From: JAJNBK01 sp035642715
Lineage (GTDB): Archaea; Thermoproteota; Nitrososphaeria; Nitrososphaerales; Nitrososphaeraceae
DNA length: 58,795 nucleotides
Assembly (NCBI GenBank): GCA_035642715.1
Contig: DASQRW010000161.1
Location: 1-58,795 of the forward strand
Direction: 5' to 3'
The notes beneath the pieces were generated by a model, which saw nothing but the letters and a program-made list of their open reading frames with translations, ran no database searches and was not told the DNA's origin. Below are positions 47,179-57,214 of the stretch, piece by piece. Numbering within the stretch: position 1 is the first letter of the stretch; every line of letters starts with the position of its first letter. The translations under genes and the position numbers were made by a program.

Positions 47179-47652
47179 TTAACAAGTTTTGATACACATC
47201 TCAACAATTTCGATACTTCTTAATTCAAGAATAGTCACAATAGCCTTTTGAATATCGCGTTTTGATATAAAGTCAAAATCCCATGCATCTATAAATCCTT
47301 GATATTCTTGTTCTAGTGTCTTGGCTGTGTCTTGGAATACAACCATCTTCTCAGGAGTATCCGGTGCCTGGTAACCTTTCGCGACCATAATCGGACATCT
47401 TTTGTCTCCAGCTAATGGAATATACCAAGCATTTTTTGCAAATTCGTATCGACCAGTAATAACAGCATCATACATACGCATTAATTCATCATTTGATAAT
47501 TTTTGCATATCCGAAAACCAGGGTTCATTCTCAAATTTTACTACAGGTGATACGTAGTTATTCTTTCTGCTTTTTATACCACTATTTCTAAATATCACTA
47601 CATTATAGTCATAGTCAATCAGATAAAAATACCTTTTCTCCTGTTTAAACAT
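47179..47652 (-). CDS. hypothetical protein, unrecognised
   Basis: 157 residues from the ATG at 47652. It is soluble and mixed alpha/beta, with many aromatics ('KRYFYLIDYDYNVVIF', 'DAWDFDFISKRDIQKAIV') and a single pair of C-terminal cysteines ('MCIKTC'). No motif links it to a known family. A start at 47676 would add eight residues. It stands alone. Confidence 0.5.
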   Translation of the reverse strand: MFKQEKRYFYLIDYDYNVVIFRNSGIKSRKNNYVSPVVKFENEPWFSDMQKLSNDELMRMYDAVITGRYEFAKNAWYIPLAGDKRCPIMVAKGYQAPDTPEKMVVFQDTAKTLEQEYQGFIDAWDFDFISKRDIQKAIVTILELRSIEIVEMCIKTC

Positions 47653-48042
47653 GCTTGACGTCTGAATTAATATCAATAAAAGACACTTGCATTATGTTAT
47701 CAATATCTTACAACGTAAATTATAAATGAATCTCTACCGCTTGTTCTTGTTAAAGCATTTATTGCCTTGTCTAAATTTAGTTACTTTTTAGTTACATGCT
47801 CAGTTAATGGGATTACTATACGATCTTATTTTGCTGATTATTAGATTCTAGTAATATGGTTTATCTCTAGTTATTATTAGTCTCCCTACTAGAATATTGT
47901 TCTCTTAAATTCATAAGAATAGTATTAAAATTGACTAGCGCAAATGTAAGTGAAACAAATATCTTGCCTTTTTTAATGATATTTTGACCTATCTAAAAAT
48001 AGAGACGAAAGAGATAAATTGAAAGTAAATTCTTTTGTATCA
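47653..48042. other. intergenic, no gene seen
   Basis: About 390 bases between divergent genes; only promoter function is likely. Confidence 0.35.
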
Positions 48043-48453
48043 ATGAATAAAAGACACTCTGCAAATTACGCAATTTTCTCTGGAATTGCGTTTTTATCAT
48101 TACTGGCACCATTTTTAATTGATGTCAACAGCCAATTTATACAGCAAGCATTAGGACAAGATACTGCTACAACAAATACAACCACTACAGCAATTAATCA
48201 AACTGATAGGACATTAATGCCATTTATAATCAATGTTACACGTAACACTAATGCAACAGGCACAGCAGCAGAATACATCGTAAATATAACAACCTCTGGC
48301 ATGACTAATACATCTGGAATGTCAGACAATCAAACTGGTCTTGAGATAACACCATTTCTGGTAGACGTACTTCGTAACACTAATGCAACAAGCATAGCAG
48401 CAGAATACATCGTAAATATAACAACTGGCGCTAATGATACAACTACACAATAA
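48043..48453 (+). CDS. small secreted repeat protein
   Basis: 136 residues from the ATG at 48043. The N-terminus is basic ('MNKRHS') followed by a hydrophobic signal segment (about 8-30). The mature part holds two copies of a unit containing 'RNTNAT..AAEYIVNITT', each about 50 residues and each with N-glycosylation-type Asn-x-Thr sites. The copies are nearly identical in DNA, so the duplication is recent. A TTG at 48019 would add eight residues. Family not recognised. Confidence 0.6.
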   Translation: MNKRHSANYAIFSGIAFLSLLAPFLIDVNSQFIQQALGQDTATTNTTTTAINQTDRTLMPFIINVTRNTNATGTAAEYIVNITTSGMTNTSGMSDNQTGLEITPFLVDVLRNTNATSIAAEYIVNITTGANDTTTQ

Positions 48454-49301
48454 TATATCACAATCTTTTTTTCCTAAAACAAAATTATGATATTAGTTAG
48501 AATAATATTTCTTATACTTTATCTACTATTAATACATAATGAAGGCGATTTTTATATATCCCGTAGTGATTAGTAATCAATATTATCGAAATAATAATGT
48601 TATCTGATTATAGTATAAAGCAGTAAATATATTATGTTGTTTTGACGATTGTGTATCTTGTTTTTAATATTTTAGTATAGATATCTTTATAATTAGTTAA
48701 TTCATAATGTGGAGATATTTTATCAAATCTACAAAGAACAAAGAAAACACTAAAAGTGAAATATTTACTTACATTAGACAGCATTTGTTTTGAACATCAA
48801 AATCATTTTCTTAGTAATTCGATAGTAGACTATAGATAAAACATTTATTGCATAATTGCGTCAATGTACTATATATCAATCTGATTTGTAAGTAATGCCA
48901 AACTGCTGATGATATTGTATTATACAATTTTACAATCTATAAGTACATATTAATTTAAAAAATGGATCAGAAGTTATATGAAGAGATATTCGTGATTAAT
49001 TGATGTTAATATATAACCATAATTATAAATGTGATGTTAGATATTCTTCTCGATAAAATCAATAATGATCCACGAACGCTGCAGCACGATCTATAACTGC
49101 AACAACAATTGGCCTAGATGATAACAATCAGTTCTACCTGTGGGGCATATAAAAGCATAAGAGTTCGTGGCTGCCATATGTAAAAAAAACAGCTACAATA
49201 CAGGTAACTTTAACATCTATTGCAATATATTTAACTTACATTTATAGTTCCTAATTAACATATATTGTGTGGAATTGGTCTAAATCAGAATAATCAATAA
49301 A
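48454..49301. other. long intergenic region, no gene seen
   Basis: About 850 bases. An 8-bp inverted repeat (CCACGAAC at 49070-49077, GTTCGTGG at 49163-49170) is separated by 85 bases and may be chance. Nothing else was recognised. Confidence 0.35.
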
Positions 49302-50306
49302 TTAGAGCCAGTGTTGGATTTTTAGAAAATTATCAATTGGCTCTTTTTTAAGCAATTTAATAAGAGCCAGCGCCTGAGGAATTGATAGCACAGGTTTCTT
49401 GAAATAGTTATCGATAGATATCCTCGGACAGGCAACTTGTACAAATGTATCGATACCCTTGAAAATTTGTATACGATCTTCGGTAATATCTGTCAATGCA
49501 ATTAGTTGCACCTTCTTTCCTAACTGTTCAAAAGATTTCTTTAATTCAAGTGCCTTTATATGTGCAAATTGTCCTTCTTTTAATCCAATTATAATTCCTA
49601 TTATTTCTGCATCCAATGCTTTATAGATCGATAAGATGGCTTTCTTTTGTAGCTGTTCAGCAATTCTAGTAACTTCAGAATATTCTTCGAAGTATGGATC
49701 CAGCATATATGTTGGTTTTTCTGTGGATATTGCAATGCTCGCTGAATGAAATGCGCTTTGACCTAAGAAAATATAAGCGTCAACTTGGTTTTGGACATTA
49801 TATACTGGATAGAATTCGCAGCCAAAAACTTGTGCATCATTGAGCTGTCCTTTTCCTCTACCGATAATTACCTGGTAACCAAATTCTTCAAAGATCTCTC
49901 TGACACGTGTGATTTGATTAAGGTGCTGGCTATCAGTTACTAAAGATATTGAATTGTAGTTTTTACTTTTAAGTTCTAATGCACATTTTCTTGCTATTTT
50001 ATCGAAAATGATATCGTCAAATGCATCGATCATTACTACTTTCTCATCAAATGTTTCCATCGATATAGTATGGCCAATATTGAACAAAATTTCAGCTCCT
50101 AACATATCTGCTGCATGCGTATTCAGATCGCATGAACCCCAACATGTATCGCCAATAACATAGGCGGGAATACCAAATTTTTCTGTGATACTACTTGCGC
50201 TGTTTTGAATTTTCGGTATAAGAGCATCTGGCCCATTGAGTGCTACAGAACGAGGCTTTCGTTCATTAATTATTTCGAATATTCTTTTTTCATCTATTAT
50301 CATCAT
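49302..50306 (-). CDS. dph2: diphthamide synthase Dph2 (4Fe-4S, SAM-cleaving)
   Basis: 334 residues. Dph2 adds the 3-amino-3-carboxypropyl group of SAM to a histidine of elongation factor 2, the first step of diphthamide. The three cluster cysteines of archaeal Dph2 are present: C59 in 'DTCWGSCD', C163 in 'QVFGCEF' and C293 in 'VACPRISID'. It has the normal length and three-domain layout. Starts with ATG; a second ATG follows at once. It is a single gene in the minus direction. Confidence 0.93.
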   Translation of the reverse strand: MMIIDEKRIFEIINERKPRSVALNGPDALIPKIQNSASSITEKFGIPAYVIGDTCWGSCDLNTHAADMLGAEILFNIGHTISMETFDEKVVMIDAFDDIIFDKIARKCALELKSKNYNSISLVTDSQHLNQITRVREIFEEFGYQVIIGRGKGQLNDAQVFGCEFYPVYNVQNQVDAYIFLGQSAFHSASIAISTEKPTYMLDPYFEEYSEVTRIAEQLQKKAILSIYKALDAEIIGIIIGLKEGQFAHIKALELKKSFEQLGKKVQLIALTDITEDRIQIFKGIDTFVQVACPRISIDNYFKKPVLSIPQALALIKLLKKEPIDNFLKIQHWL

Positions 50307-50742
50307 GTCTAGTTAGCCACCTTAAGAGAGCATAATTTGCGAATTGTCAATATCGCTATTTCATATACAATACAATAAATCCAATCTCTTTCCCTTGTAG
50401 ATGTTACTTTTTTATCTATTTGCACTGATAAGTTTTCTCAACCAATCAGAAATATAAATTAAATTTAAATTATACGAAATACGGGAATTTAATTATATCT
50501 TTTTATATACCATAATAATTATTAAGTTTATAAGTTATAAGTTGTTCACATAATTCTCTTTTTTCTAAAAATATTATTTGTCTAAATACATTTTAGACAT
50601 ATAAGAAAAGAAAGAACGAGTTATGAACCTCAATATATATATTAATCTAAAATAGAAACAATATTTATTCTTACTATACATTGTTATAAAGATTAGTAGC
50701 CAGATTCATAGATGATATTTTGAGTATGATCACAAATATAGA
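50307..50742. other. intergenic, promoter region of dph2
   Basis: About 440 AT-rich bases between two minus-strand genes. TATA-like stretches are frequent but none can be singled out. Confidence 0.35.
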
Positions 50743-53424
50743 TCAATTTTTAATATCAATAGAATAGGTATTACTAAGAATCTCTGGCGCTTTATTATCA
50801 CCCATGTTTTTGAATCGAACAGATATTTTTTCACTATTGGCATCAACTAAGATTTGGAATCTGCTAAACCCTTTGGCGGTTTGAAAAACGTGCTCAAATT
50901 TAATAGGGACGGAATTATTTCTTAAGGATTCAGGAATCTGTGGTTCAAAATGGATTTTATTCTCAATCATATTCATTTTCATCCCTAACATCATCTCACG
51001 CAAGGCATAAGTATACATTCCGACCGACCAAGCCTGAAGTATACAAGAATTAAATGGTTCAGGTCTATCGCCTCTATATGTTTCGGCAAACATGCCATTT
51101 TCAGACAGGATCCGTTCCGCCATTGATTCTATGTAATAAAGTGCCTGTTCTTTCCTTCTGAATTTAATTTCACTTATAGCGGCCCATCCTGTAACTAGAG
51201 GCCAAACAGCACCATCATGATAAAGGCTCGGATGATATTTAGGATCTAATGCGCTTAATGTTCTGACGCCCCAAGCTGTTGTAATATCATCTTTTTCAAT
51301 CCTTGTGAGAACATATTCAGCTTTGGCTCTATCTTGAACTGCATCCGTCATCAAAAGTACCAACGCATTGGGTCGAATACTCGGATCCTTTGAGCCATCC
51401 TTTCTTATTGTATCATGATAAAATTTGGTAGTGGCATTCCAATATTCTAAATCAATTTTATCCCGTAGTTGTTCGGCTGACTTTTGCCATTTTTCCCTAT
51501 TATAATTATCTCCTACGATCCTCGCTAGATCACTTCCTATTTTCAAACTTTCGTAAAACAGAGCTTGAATATCATTAGCACTTTTCCTTCTATCGATATG
51601 ATCCATCCATGTAGAATCTTGTATAGGTAATTTTTCAGCAACTCCTGTAAATCCATGCTCTACTAATCCATCACCATCAGAATCTTTCAAAAATCCCCAA
51701 TTTACAAGATCGGTAATGGATTCCCATCGCTTTTCCAGGTAGCCAATATCACCAGTAGCTAATACATATTCGTGTATTGCCCATGGAAAAAGAAAAGTAG
51801 AATCAGCCGACCCATAAGTTGTATTGTGTAAAAAAGCCTGCCCACTTATTATCATAGGCAACTCACCTTTCTTTGCAAGTGATGAGGTTTTTTTAGCTTG
51901 GTAATGTAGAAAATTTTCAATTATTGAATAGACAAAATAATAATCCTCCATAGACAAATAACCTCTTAGCGCCCAACCAGTATCTCTCGCCCAATAATTA
52001 GGGAACCTTGGTAGTCCCGCACAAATTCCCGCTCCAAGTTCATTGTATTCTGCTTTTAAATATTCCATGCTCACCTTTGCTTTGTCTAAAGCTTTGAGTA
52101 GTTTTGCAACAGTTGGATTTTGTTTTGAAGTTGATTCCGCATATAACGTAGAAGAGAAGACAGTTATGAAGTGCTCCCGGGTATCTTCTAAAAGTTGCCT
52201 GTAATTATCTCTTATAAACCTGTATTCTTTTATACAATCTTTAGAATTGCTAAAACTGCCAGCGCCGACAAGAGAAATCTCACAACTCTTTCCTGCTTCA
52301 ATTTCAAGGTCATAAGATAGCTCGAGGTCATTATCAAAAGAATCCATTAGAATTTTAGAAGGCCTCAAATCTCTCGGTGCAACTCCAATTGTCCCATAGT
52401 AATGAGCAACACCTTTTTTGGCACTTGTTTGTATTTGCAGGCAATTATCGGTCGTAAGCAACTTTGAATAATTACTTTGAGAAATAGCAGCAAGACCATA
52501 ACTGGTGATATTGCCATCAATAAGAAAATGAACTCGAATCTTTCGTTTGGTTTTTTGAATTTTCTTCTTTAAACCCATTTTTGAAAAATCACTATGTTTA
52601 TCTAAGAGATCAAGTTCTAAGCGCATAACAAATCCTCTGTTTTCTACAGGTACGAATAATGTCCTTTTTACTTGCAATCCTGCTACTTCATGCCTAGTAC
52701 AGAGAAACCCTTTCTCATGTCTTGAAGACACAACAAAATTTGGAAGCCGCTTACGTATACCATCATCCATAGAAATTTCAACTATAATCCGGCCAAAAGC
52801 TCGTGCAGGAGGCACATATAATCCTCCATTATCATATTTAGCACCCATCCATGTCCAATTAGCAGAAAGTGATCCGTTAGATGAACAAACTATATATGCC
52901 TTTTTTCCAGATAATATTAATGGGTTCGTAAAGTTCTTAAAGATGGTATCTTCGTTTGTTGTAACAGATTCTTGATCATCAACTAGATTAGAAGAGAGAA
53001 AGATCCTTTCTCTCCGTTCTCCTGCATAATCGGTGAAGGTAAAGGGAATAATTATCTGCTCGAAGCCTTCAAGTTTACTCAAAATTACAATTTTGTGTTT
53101 CTTTTTTTCTTTTAATCCATCTTCTTTTATTATTAAGAATCTTGCACTCTGGAAAGGCTTAAATGGAATAGGTCTATATTCAGAAAGCGCTGAGGCATTT
53201 ACGACATCCTCTGAGGTTGCAATAAAAATCGATTTCTTTGGGATGGGAATCTCATTTACATAGATATCAAGCGATACAATATTTCCGCCTAAAGGCACTG
53301 GCGGATTTAGCAAAGAGAAAATAAATCCCTGGTGTTTATTCTCACCCTCGACTATCATCATATTTTTTAAACTTCCCTCAATATAGGAGAGTACAGTATG
53401 TGTTTTATCTAATGTCCTTACCAT
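50743..53424 (-). CDS. amylo-alpha-1,6-glucosidase-like glycoside hydrolase (GH133-like)
   Basis: 893 residues. The N-terminal 400 residues are beta-rich. The rest forms an (alpha/alpha)6 barrel typical of glycogen-debranching and glucoamylase-like enzymes: 'GLPRFPNYWARDTGWALRG', 'DSDGDGLVEHGFTG', 'QDSTWMDHIDRRKSANDIQAL' and 'YHDGAVWPLVTGWAA'. The acidic residues in 'WARDTG' and 'DSTWMDHID' are candidates for catalysis. It would trim alpha-1,6 or other glucose branches of a glycan. No signal peptide is seen, so it is likely cytoplasmic. Starts with ATG; divergent from folP. Exact linkage specificity cannot be read. Confidence 0.8.
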   Translation of the reverse strand: MVRTLDKTHTVLSYIEGSLKNMMIVEGENKHQGFIFSLLNPPVPLGGNIVSLDIYVNEIPIPKKSIFIATSEDVVNASALSEYRPIPFKPFQSARFLIIKEDGLKEKKKHKIVILSKLEGFEQIIIPFTFTDYAGERRERIFLSSNLVDDQESVTTNEDTIFKNFTNPLILSGKKAYIVCSSNGSLSANWTWMGAKYDNGGLYVPPARAFGRIIVEISMDDGIRKRLPNFVVSSRHEKGFLCTRHEVAGLQVKRTLFVPVENRGFVMRLELDLLDKHSDFSKMGLKKKIQKTKRKIRVHFLIDGNITSYGLAAISQSNYSKLLTTDNCLQIQTSAKKGVAHYYGTIGVAPRDLRPSKILMDSFDNDLELSYDLEIEAGKSCEISLVGAGSFSNSKDCIKEYRFIRDNYRQLLEDTREHFITVFSSTLYAESTSKQNPTVAKLLKALDKAKVSMEYLKAEYNELGAGICAGLPRFPNYWARDTGWALRGYLSMEDYYFVYSIIENFLHYQAKKTSSLAKKGELPMIISGQAFLHNTTYGSADSTFLFPWAIHEYVLATGDIGYLEKRWESITDLVNWGFLKDSDGDGLVEHGFTGVAEKLPIQDSTWMDHIDRRKSANDIQALFYESLKIGSDLARIVGDNYNREKWQKSAEQLRDKIDLEYWNATTKFYHDTIRKDGSKDPSIRPNALVLLMTDAVQDRAKAEYVLTRIEKDDITTAWGVRTLSALDPKYHPSLYHDGAVWPLVTGWAAISEIKFRRKEQALYYIESMAERILSENGMFAETYRGDRPEPFNSCILQAWSVGMYTYALREMMLGMKMNMIENKIHFEPQIPESLRNNSVPIKFEHVFQTAKGFSRFQILVDANSEKISVRFKNMGDNKAPEILSNTYSIDIKN

Positions 53425-53582
53425 CCCACTACACCTAACTAGCGTATCATCAGCAGATGAACAAATAACCCTCTTAAATTTTAAACTATAAAATACTTTA
53501 TAAGACTGTCAATATGAAGTAGACCATATTCTCCAATAAAACTAGATGTTGATATATGCAGTAGTGACAAAAATTATATATG

Positions 53583-53606
53583 TTAGCAATCAGTAACAAT
53601 TGCTAA
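53583..53606. promoter_or_regulatory. inverted repeat upstream of folP, possible operator
   Basis: TTAGCAAT (53583-53590) and ATTGCTAA (53599-53606) are perfect inverted copies around an 8-base spacer, 36 bases before the folP start. The symmetry suits a dimeric regulator. It lies in the 217-base gap shared with the divergent glycosidase. Confidence 0.4.
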
Positions 53607-53641
53607 TTTAATATCGAAAACTGTGAAGAGTAAATAAAAAA

Positions 53642-54505
53642 TTGACATCTATTGGTAAAGTCTTGGTTGGAGATAACTATCCAGTTAGGGTGATGGGAAT
53701 AATTAATACTAGTCCAGAATCATTTTACAAAGAATCCATTAAAACTAGCACCAAAGAAATTGTTGAAACAGCTATAGAGATGCAGAATAGTGGAGCCGAT
53801 ATGATAGATATAGGTTCAATGTCTACAGCGCCTTACCTTCAAACTATCATTTCTATTGAAGAAGAAATCAAAAGAATGAAACAAGCAATAGACATAGTAA
53901 GGAAAAGTTGCAACTTACCAATTTCAATTGATACGCCAAGATCAAGTGTGGCTAAGGAGGCTATCGCCTTTGGTGCTAACGCTATCAACGATATTACTGG
54001 GTTAAAGTATGACAAAGAGATGGCAGATATTGTATCAAAATCAAATCTTCCAGTCATCGTAGGTGCATATAATAGGAATAAATCGTTACCAAAGGCCAGC
54101 TTGGACAAAATCTCTGGTACGATAAAACTTCTAAAGGAGAGCATCACGATTGCAAAAAGTGCAGGTATTAGTAACGACAATATAATCATAGATCCATCTA
54201 TTGGATTTTTCCGAGTTGATGGTAAAAATCCATTCTTTACAGAAATGAAAGATGTACCTTGGTATAGTCGAGATATTGAAGTGATTTCAAAGCTAAATGA
54301 TATAAAGAAACTCTCAAAACCGATTTGTATTTCAGTTTCGAGAAAATCATATATAGGTAAATTATTTAAACTGGATACGAAAGACCGCTTAATTCCATCA
54401 CTCGTATGCGAAGTAATGTCTACCTTGAATGGTGCAAATTTAATTAGAACACACAATGTAAGGGAGACAGTGCAGGCACTTACAATGTTAAGGTTACTTC
54501 ATTAA
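53642..54505 (+). CDS. folP: dihydropteroate synthase family protein
   Basis: 287 residues, TIM-barrel. Signatures are 'MGIINTSPESFY', 'SGADMIDIGSMSTAP', 'SIDT', 'DPSIGF', 'SRKSYIGKLF' and 'RTHNVRET'. The enzyme joins a pterin pyrophosphate with p-aminobenzoate or, in archaea, an aryl donor of the methanopterin pathway. Residues for pterin binding (Asp, Asn, Lys, Arg positions) are in place. The start is TTG. The next gene is guaB, 264 bases downstream; folE is far upstream in the que operon. Confidence 0.88.
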   Translation: MTSIGKVLVGDNYPVRVMGIINTSPESFYKESIKTSTKEIVETAIEMQNSGADMIDIGSMSTAPYLQTIISIEEEIKRMKQAIDIVRKSCNLPISIDTPRSSVAKEAIAFGANAINDITGLKYDKEMADIVSKSNLPVIVGAYNRNKSLPKASLDKISGTIKLLKESITIAKSAGISNDNIIIDPSIGFFRVDGKNPFFTEMKDVPWYSRDIEVISKLNDIKKLSKPICISVSRKSYIGKLFKLDTKDRLIPSLVCEVMSTLNGANLIRTHNVRETVQALTMLRLLH

Positions 54506-54522
54506 TAATCTGAAGATTATTA
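54503..54522 (+). terminator. perfect 9-bp hairpin at the folP stop
   Basis: TAATAATCT-GA-AGATTATTA includes the TAA stop codon of folP and has a two-base loop. It is AT-rich and followed by a short T stretch, so it may mark the transcript end. Confidence 0.4.
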
Positions 54523-54668
54523 TAAATGGTTATTTTAGCTCCTTCTAAATCTTATTTAGGTTATCCACACATTCTTTCTCATCTGACCATATGACTATTT
54601 TCCTAGCTTACAGCTTCATAATAAATAGTCAGATATTACTGATTTTGTAATTATAATAAGCATTAGTA

Positions 54669-54686
54669 ATGAGTTTATAAACTCAT
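54669..54686. promoter_or_regulatory. 18-bp perfect palindrome around a TATA core, upstream of guaB
   Basis: ATGAGTTTATAAACTCAT is identical on both strands with TTTATAAA at its centre. It starts 101 bases before the guaB TTG. A separate proximal box A candidate, GCTTATAATC (54731-54740), lies about 33 bases before the start, so the palindrome may be an operator or an upstream second promoter. It is the second such element in the window. Confidence 0.5.
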
Positions 54687-54730
54687 AATATGAATATAAC
54701 AATAAAAGCTAATTTTTTAAATAAGTAAAC

Positions 54731-54740
54731 GCTTATAATC
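54731..54740 (+). promoter_or_regulatory. proximal TATA box of guaB
   Basis: GCTTATAATC is centred about 34 bases before the TTG start at 54770, giving a leader of about 5-10 bases. An AAGGG lies 5 bases before the start and could act as a weak ribosome site. Confidence 0.45.
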
Positions 54741-54769
54741 CGACAAGGCGGCTAGAGAGTAAGGGAATA

Positions 54770-56206
54770 TTGGATATTAAAGAAGGTCTCACGTTTGATG
54801 ATGTATTACTTGTCCCTAAACGCTCGCCAGTAATTTCCAGAACTCAGACAGATTTGAAAACAAAACTGTCTAGAAATATTACCATAAATATTCCGCTTGT
54901 CAGTGCAAATATGGATACAATTACAGAATCTGGAATGGCAATAGCTTTAGCCAGAGAGGGTGGAATCGGGATTATTCATAGGTTTATGACTATTGGAGAC
55001 CAAGTAGATGAAGTTTTAAGAGTAAAACGTTCTGAATCGGTTATGATTGAGCAACCATATACTATCAAAGAGGATATGAAAGTATATGATGCAAAGAAGA
55101 TGATGCGAGAATACGGCGTATCAGGTTTGCTTGTAGAAACCGAAGATAGGATACTTGACGGCATTATTACAAATAGAGACATTATATTTGAAAAGAACAT
55201 GGAACGCAAAGTTGCAGAACTGATGACTAAGAATGTTATTACTGCAAAATATGGAACTACAATGGAGCAAGCAAAAGAAATTCTTCACAAACACAGAATT
55301 GAAAAATTACCAGTAGTTGATGATAAAAAACGAATTGTAGGTCTTATTACAAGTAAAGACATTATGAAAATGGATCAGTATCCGTCTGCTTCTAAAGACA
55401 AAAAAGGCAGACTACTTGTTGGAGCCGCAGTCGGAGTAAAAGGTGACTTTTTGGAAAGAACGGAAGCACTCTTAGATGCAGGAGCCGATACAATAATAGT
55501 TGATATTGCTCACGGTCATAGCGATAATGCTATCAACACAGTAAATATGATCAAAAAAGCATTTCCAAATTGCGAACTCATCGCTGGAAACGTTGCTACC
55601 GGTGAAGGTGCCAGGGATTTAATTACAGCTGGAGTTGATGCAGTGAAAGTGGGTGTAGGTTCTGGCTCCATTTGTATTACAAGAGTAATTACAGGGTCAG
55701 GTGTTCCGCAATTAACAGCAGTCACGGAAAGCGTTAAAGTGTCAAGAGAATATGATATTCCAATAATTTCTGATGGTGGCATCAGAACGTCAGGAGACAC
55801 AACAAAAGCATTAGCAGCTGGGGCATCTTCTGTAATGGTTGGCAGCATGTTTGGAGGAACTGATGAGAGTCCTGGAAAAACCCTTGTCAAGAACGGAAAA
55901 AAATTCAAAATGTATAGGGGGATGGCCTCATTCTATGCATCACTTGGTAGAAAGTATAGGGAAGAAGGTTTGCAGGTTGTAGATTCTGATGATTTAAATG
56001 ACTATGTCCCAGAAGGAGTCGAAGCAATGGTACCCTATAAAGGCAGTGTAGTTGAGATTATACGGCAACTCGTAGGTGGCTTACGGTCTGGCTTAAGCTA
56101 CTGCGGCGCAAAAACAATTTCAGAAATGCAGAATAATGCAGAATTTATAAAAATTACACCTGCTGGGTATATTGAAAGTCAGCCTCACGATGTGAACTTA
56201 ATGTAG
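54770..56206 (+). CDS. guaB: inosine-5'-monophosphate dehydrogenase GuaB
   Basis: 478 residues. Oxidises IMP to XMP, the committed step to GMP. 'LTFDDVLLVPKRS' opens the TIM barrel, two CBS domains occupy about residues 90-205, and the catalytic C302 lies in 'GVGSGSICITRV'. The flap and active-site loop 'MYRGMASFYASL' and the 'EGVEAMVPYKG' segment follow. The start is TTG. The putative glutaminase of GMP synthase (6156-6719) is far away, so GMP synthesis genes are scattered. Confidence 0.95.
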   Translation: MDIKEGLTFDDVLLVPKRSPVISRTQTDLKTKLSRNITINIPLVSANMDTITESGMAIALAREGGIGIIHRFMTIGDQVDEVLRVKRSESVMIEQPYTIKEDMKVYDAKKMMREYGVSGLLVETEDRILDGIITNRDIIFEKNMERKVAELMTKNVITAKYGTTMEQAKEILHKHRIEKLPVVDDKKRIVGLITSKDIMKMDQYPSASKDKKGRLLVGAAVGVKGDFLERTEALLDAGADTIIVDIAHGHSDNAINTVNMIKKAFPNCELIAGNVATGEGARDLITAGVDAVKVGVGSGSICITRVITGSGVPQLTAVTESVKVSREYDIPIISDGGIRTSGDTTKALAAGASSVMVGSMFGGTDESPGKTLVKNGKKFKMYRGMASFYASLGRKYREEGLQVVDSDDLNDYVPEGVEAMVPYKGSVVEIIRQLVGGLRSGLSYCGAKTISEMQNNAEFIKITPAGYIESQPHDVNLM

Positions 56207-57214
56207 ACTAGAATACTATGCTACCTATTAACTGACATATTTTTATAAATAATACTCTACGTTAGCTTGTGATTATGATAAAATCAACTACTGCTAATAT
56301 ATTTATCATTCATTAAATCCTCATGGTCATCGTAAATTTATGTTAGGTTATATCATTGTTCTTTTCTTTTATACGAGCTGATCAGCTAGTCTTTGTAGAT
56401 CAGGTGATAGTTATGATGGTAAAGACGTTAAAGAACTACAGCAGATATAATTCTGTTTACCAATTCTTTTATTAGCATATTGTAAAGCTTGTCATCTTCT
56501 AATATCATCGTCTTGGGAGTCTTAGATAATAATCTGTCTACCCGTCGTGATCAGACATTGAAGGGATATAACAGTTGTATTGGTAGCCATAAGTATTGTT
56601 GTTGTTGAGCTAGATTATAACTAGAAATTCATGTTTATTAGGGGCTTATTCTTAATGTTTCAATTATTGATGCAAGCGCGAATTGTAATAGTTCTTTACT
56701 ACCCTTTAAAATATTGATTACCTTTTCTTCAACTGTTTATGGATTATAGATCCTGTTCACGAAATGGCATTCTAATCTCCTTAAATATCTGACAGAAGTT
56801 TTCCCCTTATTATAAAGGTCTAGCACAATATTTTGTTTTTCATATTTAGCTTATATCAAATATTTTTCATAAGGTATAGAATAATCAAACTTTTAAAAAT
56901 TGTTATCATTGCTCCCATTTTGTGAACCTGACATCATTTTGTCACCAACCACTCATTTGCAATGAATTGCCTACTCTTATAAGAGACTGATCTAATGATT
57001 AGTGAAGACTTTAGTTCTACATCATTCAATATCTGCAAAATTTTAGTGCTCATATACTACATTTCTTCGTGATTGTTTTTAACTGCGTTGCATTTCCTAT
57101 TCCTAGAAAAACAACTTCCTATGCTTATCTAATTTATTGAAATATAGTTAGCTTTATGTACTTTATGTACTTTATATACTATAAGCATAACAAGTCCATT
57201 AATCCCTATAACAA
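56207..57214. other. 1-kb intergenic region, no gene seen
   Basis: Stops occur in all frames and no RNA structure or repeat array was recognised. A 'TTTATGTACTTTATGTACTTTATATACT' type triple repeat of a 9-base unit (about 57152-57180) lies just before the next gene and includes TATA-like sequence. Confidence 0.4.

Noticed and set aside
49070..49170. CCACGAAC / GTTCGTGG inverted repeat
   Set aside because: Eight bases with an 85-base gap and no flanking match is within chance for this length of sequence.
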